Source of the DNA: Rugalucina vietnamica | Lineage: Eukaryota; Mollusca; Bivalvia; Lucinida; Lucinidae | Length of the DNA stretch: 64,000 nt | NCBI GenBank assembly: GCA_964017185.1 | Contig: OZ024879.1 | Location: 21,765,456 to 21,829,455 of the forward strand | Direction: 5' to 3' | Part shown: piece by piece, positions 33,301 through 45,300 of the stretch | Layout: the number at the start of each line of letters is the position of its first letter | Position numbering within the stretch: the first letter of the stretch is position 1 | The notes under the pieces: model-generated | Database searches by the model: none | The model's input: the letters and a program-made list of their open reading frames with translations, nothing else | Told to the model about the DNA's origin: nothing | Translations under genes and position numbers: made by a program

Positions 33301-36300
33301 CAAAGCAGCAATGGAGAGTAAGGATAACATACATGAGAAACGCCAAGTAAGTGTGAGTTCAGTATCATCTCTTTCAGAACTTAGTACTGCACAAGGAATG
33401 GTTGAAGAGAAATCGGTTGAGGTTTTACGAGATACTGGATGTTCGGGCGTGATAGTAAGTAAACATGTAGTCCCGGAAGGTGCATATACAGGAAGAAATC
33501 AAACTATGGTAATGGTAGATTATTCTACAAGAGTTGTACCGGAAGTGAAGGTAAACATTGACACACCATATTACAAAGGAGAAGTATTGGCACTATGTGT
33601 GGAAAAGCCATTGGTTGATTTAATCATAGGTAATATTCCAGGTGCACGGGAACGCAACAAACCGGATATAGACTGGGTGCCAACATTAGCAGTGCAAACT
33701 AGGGAACAGAAGAAACAGGAAGGAACACATGTGAGTATGAAGACACCAGAAATAGTTATACAAGAAGTTACACCGGATCAAATTCGGAAGGCCCAGAATG
33801 AAGATCAGAGTTTGAAGGTAATGAAGGCACGGTGTGAAGCCAAAGAGTGTCTTAAGAATGCATCATATTTTATTAAAAATAACTTGATGTACCGGAAGTT
33901 TAGCTCGCCGAACATTGAGCGAGGTAGGTTATTTACACAACTTATAGTGCCACAGCAATTTCGCACAACGGTAATGAAGTTGGCTCACGAGTCAAAAATG
34001 GCAGGTCATTTAGCTGTTAAACGAACCATACAAAAGGTTCTCTCAGAATTTTATTGGCCAGGCATCAGTAGCGATATAAAACGATTTTGTCAGTCATGTG
34101 ACATTTGTCAACGTACTGTACCCAAGGGTAAGATAATTCGAGCACCCTTAGGAAAGATGCCTAGAATAGATGTACCATTCAAGAGAGTTGCAACTGATTT
34201 GATAGGACCTTTGAAACCTGTGACATACAGTAAGAATAGATTCATACTTACAGTAGTTGATTATGCAACGAGATATCCAGAGGCAGTGCCATTGGCGTCA
34301 ATTGACACGGAAGCTGTTGCAGATGCATTGGTAAGTATTTTTAATCAAGTTGGAGTAACCTATGAGATCAGCTCAGACTTAGGATCACAATTTACGTCAT
34401 CCATTATGAAGGAAGTGAGTACTAGGATGTTTTTCAGGCGATCAGTGACGGGCCCGCACTCTACACCGTACACTAACCCGTACACCAACTTGTACACCAA
34501 CCCGTACATCAACCCGTACATCGCTCTGTATACCGTCCCGTGTACCGCCACGTATTCTACGGTACATGACGTATTTGTGGAACATTTCAGGTGGACGATA
34601 AACAGCATGCTGATAAGAATCTATACGGAGAAATCAGCAGATTGTGGTAAGTTACCATTTATCATTTACAGAAACATGGAGAGTCAGAATGGCCGAGATG
34701 GAGATTGTGTGGCAAACGTTGCCAGTGGGAGCGAGTGCAGGTTTGTTACCAGAAAGATCGACAGAAGAAAAGCCGGCAAAGGATGTAACACAGTGTTATG
34801 CTCAAAGTATGGTTGGTATTTTCAGCTCCGACGTTAACGAGACCGACACCGGAAGTTGTAGTTTAGAGACAAGATAATATCCAGGTTTAAGATTTAACGA
34901 GAGTTTGGCAGGTAGACAATATCTTACTTTCACAGGTTGGGTACACATTTGTATCAGTATAATGTTGTTCCTTACTTCCCAATGTCCAGGAGATATATTG
35001 GCATTCATGGTTTGGTTTTTGTCGATATGTAATAACGTGATCACGTTTGTTGCGGTGGTTACCGTGGCGTTGCGGGTAGACAGTATTGTAACTGACGGGC
35101 ATATATCTTTTATTTGGGTAAGTGTAGTCAGTGTAATGACTAACTGGTGGCTGTGGCCGCATAGATGGAAGCCCAATAATAAGGTTAATACTACATGTGG
35201 AGTGTTCCAGTGACGTTGAATGGAAATATGTAAGATGGAAAGCAAGGAAGGCGGAACAGACTATTTGTCACGTATTTAGTGGATTACGGTTAACGCCGAT
35301 AGCTTTTGCTGTTTCCTCCGGAATCCGAGTATAGATCCGATTGTCATGGAAAGTTTAAGTTCGCGGTAATCGGGGTACGGTTCTTGAAAGTATAATCTTC
35401 TAAATATGACTTCAATTAGTGTTATTCTGTGAAACATGAGTATTGTGCATTAAGGTTATCTATTTGTTGCGTATGTAGTGAATCAAGGGCAAGAAAGCAG
35501 CTTTGCAGTTTCCTCCGAGATCCGAGTATGTTCCATTTATCATAAAAGATTTAGATTGCGATACGTGGAAGCAGGTTTTTGCAAGTATGATTCTCTATAT
35601 ATAACTTCATTTAGTAAATTTTTTATCGCGTAGATCTAGTGTTACGCATTTTTGAGATGCTTCACACTTCAAAAGGGGGAAGGTATGTCACGATAAAAAA
35701 TGTACTTTTGCTGTTTGTGGGGTTTGGATAATTTGTTTGATTTTCTAAATGGTTAGTTGAGCATAATAGGTATTTGGAAAACTCTTACACAGGAGTAAAC
35801 ATGACATGTTTACTGCATTGTCAAGGATATCTATGTATGTCAGACACGACAAAAAATATTTGTGCCATGAAGAATTTTATGCTCAATTGTGATATTTTAA
35901 CATTCTTTTTGTGTTATGGTATTTGTTGATTTGTGGCGTGGAAATTGGCATTATGTGCAGTTTAATTGGATTCTGTACTGGGCTCAGATTCGTGTTTTAT
36001 CAGTTTGCCATAAATGGTTTCTGAGAGTGACACGGCTTTAACGAAAACATGAAGTCCGGGGATTTGAATCGTATGATTTACACCTTGAGGTATAATCCAG
36101 AGAAAATTTGTATTGCCGATTTTATGGTTAGCAATATAACTTTTTGCAAGCTGATCTGGGTGTGGTTGTCAGAGTATGTGCATTTAGAATTGTTATTCAC
36201 TTGCTCACGGTGGGTTATTCACATGTTCTGATGAATGGTTTTGGAATATATGATGGAAAACGCTATGGTTTTCAGGGAAATGTTCACAAACTTATGCGTA

Positions 36301-39300
36301 TAAATAGGCAGCTTAGTTTGTGTGAAGTCAATATGAATTATCGGAAGAAATGTAAAGATTGGGCATGAATTTGAGATGTTTGGATATGGGTTTATCTGGT
36401 ACACCTGGTTATGGTCAGCGCCAGTCTGAGTAGTCGGCCGTCGGTAAGTTATAACAGTTCATAAATATACATTTTGTACAGTGAGATTGTATAGCCATAA
36501 TAATGTAGCTCATTATGGTGAAAAGCACATTGATAGGGTTGTAAAAATGAAGATTTCTATATTTCTGCACGCTACGTTGCCGTGAAGCGGCATTGGTTTA
36601 GTTTTTATGTATTGAATTTCGCGTAAGAATGACATTGCGCGGTATGTATGTCAACCAAAGTTGTAAAATGGAAATTTCTGTTATGTGCTACGTTACTTGT
36701 AGCGACGTTATTGTCGTTGACGTACATTTAGTTTCATGTTATGTTATGTTATCTAATCATCTCATCATAAAGGAAGTTAATGTTGACTCGGAACAAAGCT
36801 GTAAGGCTGGAAATTTCAGATTTTAAGTTTTACGTTATAGTAACGTAACGCTTAAATTTGACGTTAATGACGTCATTAAGAATATTTGCTATTACTGAAA
36901 TTAGTGATGTCATTTAAGAAAGGTTTAATATTGTAACAAGATTGTCTCGCAAGATTTATCGTATTCTGAGAAATGGCTTTCTATGAATTTGGTCATAGAT
37001 TGGCAGGACCAATTCCTGGGTGAGGAATTGTGGATGCATGTCGGAGATTTGCTTGTGATGTCGCTGGGTAAGGAACTAGGGTTAGTTCGCGACATATATG
37101 GCTTAACTGTATCTTGCATGTGAATAAATGTTTCAATGTAGATACTGGAGTATTATAGTTTATATGTAGTACAAGCAATCTAGCGAATAAACTAATACAG
37201 TTCCGGGGTACGGAATTGTGGGAGGTTATTTGCAATTGGATGTTGTGACGTGCATAGCTGCAGGAGATTTCGTTATGATAAATTGCGACACTATCAGTTC
37301 TTTTGTTGTTAAGACACAGTTACTTTATTTCAGGCCCTGAAGCTGAAGTTGTTACCTGAAATTGTAATCTATGGACGTAATCTGAATTCCTGAAACTAAA
37401 CTGGGCTAAACTATATGGGGTGGCAGTGACGGTATAAACGGGACGATATAAAATCATTGGTATTTGGTTTACTATGGACGGGCGTGGTCTACAGTTCGTA
37501 TTGGGAACACTGGACTGTTTTTGCGAGCAGTGGTGCGGAGTGTACTAGAGAGACGAACGTGTGACAGTATAGCCGGAGATGCCAATGGGAAAGTGTGTAG
37601 GGACAATATGGAACAGTACTACAATGTGGGAAAATAATTGACGAACAAAGGACGTATTTTGTTTTTTTTCTTTTCTCAGTAATTTCTTTTTGTAATCTCT
37701 TTCTATCTTTTTCTCCTTCTTTGCTTCTCACTTTAAACATCATTATAAATAAATCATCATAATTTGAAAATTCTGTTTAATTGAACCCTCCCATAGATTT
37801 GCTGGTCATTCATAGCAGGAAGCGTATACCCTTGGTCATTCGATACATGATTTGTTGGGCACAACAAGCCATTGTATCCTCTGACTTTATATTAAGTAGA
37901 GTCAGTCCGTGACACTGTACTGCAAAGACATGAAGTGAAAAATATTTAACATGTTTATTCCCTGTTATGTTGAATGTTTTTTGTTTTTTTTCAGAACAAC
38001 AACCAGAATCCAGTTCGACAGGTTGACGGAGAGTGTGATGAACCTGCAGAATCTGCCATCTGTCAGGTTGGTGATGGTTGACGATAACCTTTACGATGAC
38101 AGGCAACCATGCGATCTGGTACAGGGCTATTCTCATCCAGTGGTTGTTGCTTTGAGCAACTTGAAGCCTCAGACATGTGTAAGTGTTTAAACCATATAAT
38201 ATATAATAATCTAGCAATGACCGCAAATTTATATGCATTAGCTGTACAGCTCGGTTTCAAAAATAACATACCCCTGCAATGTCGCAAAATAAATTGACCT
38301 CTTCACCTACATTGCATCGACCATTGCTTGATGGCTATTTACCTGGTACGAATGAAACTTCTACATTTTGTGCATATGGTTAAGTGTGTTTAAATGGTAT
38401 AACTGTTATATCGAACATCAGCAGTCCGATCGGACAGGAAGCTGCTTTTGGCGTATACCAAAATTCTGACAGATTTAAAGTCAAGTTTTCAACTTGAAGC
38501 TATTGGCATGGTGTACGTACTGTGAATATTGCCACTTTATGACCTGCATTTTATGCATTGACACATATTTTGGACATCTTAAAACTTGCACCACACTCGA
38601 AAAAGTATAGAATCAGAAAGTGGGAATTAAATGTACCCACTGCCTCGTTTATAAGTACCTTGCAAATGCATATTTTTAGCACAAAAATTCTCTTCAAATG
38701 TATCCAATTTAATAAAGGGCAAAATTCACGAATGTGGGATTTAGGCCCTGTAATATCCATTTTGTGTACATATGTTATTTATGAATGCGACCTCATTTTT
38801 ATCTAACACTGTCTTTCGTCTTTACAAATAAACAAAAAGCAGCTCCAAAAATTTCTCTCAGTGACTAAAAATAATACCCAGATGAACCATGCGTAGGCAG
38901 AAAATCAGCATTTTTCCATAATTTACTGCAAAATGCAGTATAAAATTATGAAGTCCCTCATGCGACATCACCATTTTTTGTGGAATACTTCTCTAAGCCA
39001 TGTTGAATATTCGATGAAAATTTCAAGGTGTCGCAGACGGGACTTCATTGTCAAATAAAACAAAAACGGAAATGAGCTTGTGTGTGATATTTTATCGGGA
39101 CGTATGATAATTACGCATTTTGATGGCAAAATAATGAAACATACATCGATGTTGTGAGTAACGCCACAACCAAATCACATAAAACGCAAAGACTTTGATC
39201 TTTGACTCCTATCATCAACGAACAGCGTCTAGTGCGGAGCTTTCCGAACCAAAGTTACAGCCGAAACAAGGATGAGTCAAGGCACGTCACTCTGACTGGC

Positions 39301-42300
39301 AAGTGCAACTGACAGTTCCGCGTCATTGACAACATCGATATAACGGGTTTCATTATCTGAAGCATGTGTATTCTAGTAATTACAGATGACAGTTTAAACG
39401 GTTTCATGAAAAGTAAGTATTATTTTTATTTTCCCTGGTTATATTTTTACTGCGGGTTTTATCCTGTAAAAATGCGATTTTAGCGTGGGATGATTGATTG
39501 ATGCAGACGGCATAAAACATGAATAGGAAAAGTAACGGAGACGATGTAAATCACCTATGTATGGCATATCACAGTAGTCCTTCATCATTTCACACAAAAA
39601 TACACGTATAATTGTTAAAAAAAAATCGGGATAACCGCAACAGACAAAATACACAATCATTCAATAATAGTTTATGTGATATATATTACTGTCTGAACAC
39701 CATCTTTCAGAAACTGCATTTTTCGAAATCTCACGTTTCTGAAAGGCCTCAGGAAAAATATGAGCATGTGATCATTTTCCATTCCAAAAGTCTTAAAAAG
39801 TGCCACAAAAATTTTGAAAATCGGTTAACAAATAAAAATTTTATGCAAGAAAATATTTTTGAATAGGGATTTTTACACTGTAAAATTGCCAGCAAGGGAA
39901 GTAACTATTTTCCCGGAAAAAAACCTAAATTTATTATTTTTCATCAAAAATGCACCAAACCAAAATAAAATTGTTTTGTATGCATAGCTGAGCACCAAAC
40001 TCTTAAAATTATTCTACAAATTCGCTTGATTTTTAGTTTTAAGGTGTTTGGATTACCTCCCTTGCACATGCAAAATGCCTACTCAAAATGATTTTTGGGC
40101 ATAATTATTTTATTAGTGAACCGATTTTCAAACTTTTTGTGGCACTTTTTAGGACTCATGGGTTGTAAAAAGATGGCATGGTCATATTTTTCTTGGGGTG
40201 TTTCAGAAAAGTGAGATTTCGAAAAATGCAGTTTCTGAAAGATGGTGTTCAGACAGTAGTTATTTCCCGATATTTGTAGGTAGACTCCGTGGTGTATTGG
40301 TTAGAGCTCTGTCTTCGCACGCGAGGGGTCGTGGGTTTGATCCTCGCTGAAGACGAAATATTTTTTTTTTTTTAATTCTTATTTCACCCGCAAAATAAAC
40401 TGAGCGTATGTACTTTTCAATTATTTATTGGTATTTTTTTATTATAATAATTTGATTTCTTTTACATGTATTTACAGATGCCTTGAGTACAGTTGACTGG
40501 ATGGACATCATGTCAGAAGTACAGTTTAAAAATCGACATACCCAGTAGCTGTTCTGACCAAATGTAACTATTATTTATGTTTATTACTCACATGTAAACT
40601 TACAGGAATATGCAACGATGTATGGCCTACACATACATGATACGTCCATTTTTATATTCAACTATAGATACAAAACTATATGAACATTTTAAAAATATTT
40701 ATCACATAGCGAATTTTATTGCCTATTTTTACTTTTTCGAAAGCAAAATTGAAAATTTCATTGGAAAAAAAGATGATAATATATTGTTACGGATTTTAAC
40801 TCACTCGTTTGCATTTTACTCTTTAGCTTCTCAAAATATGTAAAATATGTAATTTTCGTCATTCAAATGCATGCATCATGCTAAAATCTAATAGTGATCA
40901 TTCCTTAATCCTTCTATGATCATAAACAGTCACTCATGATTTGGTTTTGGATGAAAATGGAGTTGGTTGGATCAGAATGATCATACTCATTATTATGCGC
41001 TCATTTGGACTTCCTGTTTGTGTGAGTGATCCATCTCGCCATATTTGGTATGATCAGCGGCTAAGCATTCTCTGCAGATGAGTAATTCTGATCCTCCACA
41101 TTTCATTAGGAGTGAGGTATATAAGGGCATGTTTGAGAGAGAGAGGGCGTTCTTTGGGGTATAGATTCTTTTAGATATAGGTTCTTTTTGGGTTGTTTAG
41201 GCCAGCTACCAACATATTGAAATTAATAGAAAATATTAAAGTAAGAAAATCAGAAGTATTCTTGTGTTTTTATTGAAAGAAAACGACCATCTATCACAAA
41301 TTAATTAGCAGTGATTTTTCTGAAATATTGTAACAATATATATTTTTGCTCAAAACATTAATTGTGGGTACACATTATAACCGCCTCGGCGGTAATAACG
41401 AGTATCCACAATCTATGTTTTGACTTAAGAATTAAGAACATAGGTTTACCCCTGTAAACCCTAGTTTTACTATAAAAACGTGGGGTTTAAGGGGGTAAAC
41501 TTTTCAGGAACATGTTATCCTGATATTTGTTTTTGTTTTACAGCATGCCACCCAAAAAATGTGTTCTCTGCAGCAAAAAGCTGAGGATTCATCAGAGACG
41601 TCCTGTCAATCAGCATCATATCAGGTACCTGCGGAAGAATTTTCTTCTAGAATGTTCTCGTTCTGACTACATATGTGGAAAATGCAGCCGTCCAGCCTAT
41701 CCGTATCAAGAGTCAGTATCCTGTTCAAACGTTAAGGCGAAAAATGTGAATTCCACTGATGATATGGCAACTTCAAGTCAGACCCTAAGTCCACCTTCAG
41801 TTAGGCTCAGTATTAAATGTGCCAGTAAAAGCCATGCTTATTGTTTCATTTGCAAAAAACCTGGTCCCAGATTGTTGGTAGTTCCCGAGACGTTGAGAAT
41901 AGACATGTTGCTTAGACACAATATACTTATAACTACAGACAGCAGATGCTGCCCTTCCCATTTAAATGGCAACTTGGACAGTTTTGATCCAGCGGTCCTC
42001 TCACAGCTTAAAACAATGGATCACAGTTATCTAAACAGAACAACGATTCTTGAACTTATTAACAAACTTCGAGAAGTGGCTTTAAAGTCGTCGTCCAAGC
42101 GAATGTCATTTGACAGCTTAGATTCATATTCAGATGAAGATCTGCTTAATATGACTGGTCTCAATAAGGAACAGTTCGTGGATTTATACCAGTATATACA
42201 GCCTCATATCAGGAATACACCTGCTAGAACAGCATTAACTACCCTGGGACTATTCTTATTCAAAATGAAATCTGGACTTTCGAATATCCAAAGCAAGTGT

Positions 42301-45300
42301 CCGTAGGGCTATACATTCTGTTCGACAGGTTCTGATGTTGAAGTTTGTACCATCCAATTTAGGATTCTCTCATGTATCCCGAGAAGATGTTCTTCATAAA
42401 CATACCCGTGCTCTAGCACAATCACTGCTTGCAGAAAATGACGGACAAGCAATTCTAGTGCTGGATGGTACATATATTTACATTAATAAGAGTAACAATT
42501 TTCAATTTCAAAGACGGTCTTATAGTGTACATAAGGGACGACCGCTTGTGAAACCGATGATAATAGTGTCAACCACTGGCTATTATGTGAGTGTATTGGT
42601 ACCTTACTTTGCGGATGCGAAAAATAATGATGCATCAATTCTGAACCACATCATGAACAACAATATAGAGGAAATAAAAGACTGGGTTAAACCAAGTGAT
42701 ATATTCGTAGTTGACAGAGGTTTCAGGGACTCTGTGGCTCTGCTGAAAGATCTTGGTATACAAGCTGAAATCCCAGCATTCATGAAGCGAGGAGAGAAGC
42801 AGATGTCAACAGAAGAAGCCAATACTAGTCGTCTAGTTACAAAGGTAAGCTTTTTTATAATCTCAACTGATTAAGCTGACGACTGTATACACTTTGACTA
42901 TATTAACTGTCAAATATACGTTTTATCTGATCGATAAACCATATCCACCCAGTTTATGAACACTTTTTCCTGGGTCTGATTTGTTTACCTAGACTTACCT
43001 GTCGCAAAATGCACACGGGAATGCTGTGCCAAGCATAAACGTGTCTTATTACCTATGCAAACAAAAAGCCGCAGATTATACTGCATCCACGCAGGATGAT
43101 CATCGTCTTTGCTGTTCGCTGCTTAGATAGAATTCAATAGCATCTTTAGTTGCATAGATCTTTGTGATATGTATGGTCGTTTGAGCCTTTGCTGAGATTG
43201 TGAACTTAGTCTCAACAAATAATTTTCTTCTTGCAGGTGCGCTGGGTTGTGGAGGCAGCGAATGCGCGTATAAAGAGATGGAAGTATTTAGACAGAATTT
43301 TACCAACAAGCCAAGTACCCTACATTGGAGATTATGTGAAAATGGTGTGTGCCATATCAAATAAGTATATGCCACCGATCAATGCCACCAAAGATTCGGA
43401 AGAGGATCAGCTCACTGCCTTCAGAATGTTAGACCGGTTAAAACAGTCAAATGAACTCCAACTGTATGTAGAAGAACAACACCTGGAGCGGCGTAGCACG
43501 AAGTGGGTCAGCACAGAAGAATGTCAGTTGGATAACTTTCCTAAACTTGATGACACCATGTTAAGGCTTCTAACTTTGGGCACCTACCAGTTAAAACTAA
43601 GTAGCAGCTATATACAGGAGTTTGTCGGTGGTGAGTGTAATATCCAGCTGTTTAAGGAGGAGGATGGTCTGTTGCGTGTAAGACTTCAAAGTAGACACGG
43701 TTCTGCCAAATCATATCTAGTTTGGATCAAGTACGACTGTGATCATATTAAAGCATGGTATTGTAAATGCAGGGCCGGTGCGAGAACAGTAGGCACATGT
43801 TCACATATTGCTGCCATACTCTGGTATCTAGGACAGTCTATGTTTAACAGGAGTAAGTACGGTGTTAAAGACTGGGGACAGTATCTAGATGATGCGGCTG
43901 AAGTTCCAGAAACAGTAGACTCATCAGACTCCGAGGGTTGTACATGTGAAGAGTTATTTCAAACTGTTACAAAATATCTGTGGGCCAGTTTAGCTCGCGG
44001 TCATTGTATAAAATGATATAAAAATTTATAAGCTGAGGCGAAACACTTCTTACATCACATACATGCACCCAGCGAATACTTCGATCAGCCTGCACATCAG
44101 CACAGTCTGATCAGAGCCTTCATTGGTCGCTTAGGAACATTCATGTTATACACTGAGCACCCAGTGATGACTCTGATCAGCCTGCACGCATGCACATGCT
44201 AATTTGAGTCTTCACTGGGTGCATATGTGTAATATGTAGTAATTGTCATGCTTTGGCTCAGTTGTTAACATGTCATGATAAGAGGTGTGACAAGTTAACA
44301 AAGATGTCTGCACAGTTTCAGAAGCTAGCTTTACTGTTTCACGCACAAGTCTTTTCGTTTGGTTGTTAGAAACAAAACCATTAGTTTGTGTATTCTGTGT
44401 TATTATTCTGGGGAAAGTTCACAAAACATCTTAAGTGGTTGCTATGTGGTTGCTAAGGCGAACTTTCTAAGAAGGAGATTCCCTACAACTGTGAAATTTG
44501 CTGTTAAGAAAGAGCCTAAAATACTGTTCCTCCATAGCAAAGTTCATAGTTGTAGGAAATTCCCTTCATAGAAAGTTTACCTTAGCAACGCCTTAGCAAC
44601 CACTTTACATTTTTGTGCATTTATTGCCATGTCAATTCTGTCTTTGAACTGTTTGTGATAACAATTTGCACAGTGACTTGAAATAAAATAAATCTTTGAT
44701 AAATAAAAAAAGTAAGAAGCATATTCAAACACAATCAAAATCATAAATCTCAGTTATATATTATATTGAATTAAAATAATTTTTGTTTCCATGGAAACAG
44801 TTTTTTGATGAGTATTTGCATTTTTTCATTACTTGTTTCTTTCAGATTTCATAGTATTAGATAAAAAAAAACTAGACACCAATAGAAAAACACAAACTCA
44901 AAATCTGAAAAAAGGTTTATGTTTAAATGATCGTATCATTACTGTATGGAGTAAAGGAACTAATACAGTTACCATGGCAACATTCATGAAATCATGACTG
45001 TATCATTTATTATAAATTAAGTCATATATTTTCACTTGCCCAGCAAATATGTTACAAATAAATAAGTGTCTTGTTATGTATAATTTTACCTTTTCTTCAA
45101 TGAAAACCCTGAAAATTCATCATTTCTATAGGTTCATCTTCATGTTGCCATAGCAACGCAGGCTGATGATCTTGACAGTTTTTATTGTAGATTTTGAAAG
45201 TGCCCCATCATTGTCTACTACTAGGAGGCTTTTCAAGAAAAATATGTACAGGGCCATTTTTGGCCATTTGTGAACCAAGCCCTTTGCATCTAAGAATAGC

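Larger units (their letters stand above)
27775..37914 (+). mobile_element. Gypsy (Ty3) LTR retrotransposon, Gmr1-like, lacking reverse transcriptase
   Basis: Two 2.2-kb LTRs (27775-30005 and 35686-37914) with TG...CA ends are flanked by the 5-bp duplication CTGTA (27770-27774 and 37915-37919). A primer-binding site TGGTGTCAGAAGTGGGAT starts at 30008 and a purine tract AAAAGGGGGAAGG precedes the 3' LTR. The order gag, zinc knuckle, protease, integrase directly after protease is that of the Gmr1 group, where reverse transcriptase follows integrase. Here the integrase core breaks off and no RT or RNase H follows. A separate 1-kb element interrupts gag. It lies in intron 1 of the membrane-protein gene, on the same strand. 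Confidence 0.9.
38491..41347. other. Non-coding interior of the TIR element
   Basis: AT-rich sequence with the foldback element at 39688-40257 and the tRNA-like sequence at 40283-40354. No protein family was recognised. Confidence 0.5.

Noticed and set aside
32750-34837. Protease-integrase order taken as a deletion of RT between them
   Set aside because: In the Gmr1 group integrase naturally follows protease; the loss is instead downstream of integrase.
40283-40354. Functional tRNA-Arg gene
   Set aside because: A- and B-boxes are present but acceptor and anticodon stems do not pair.
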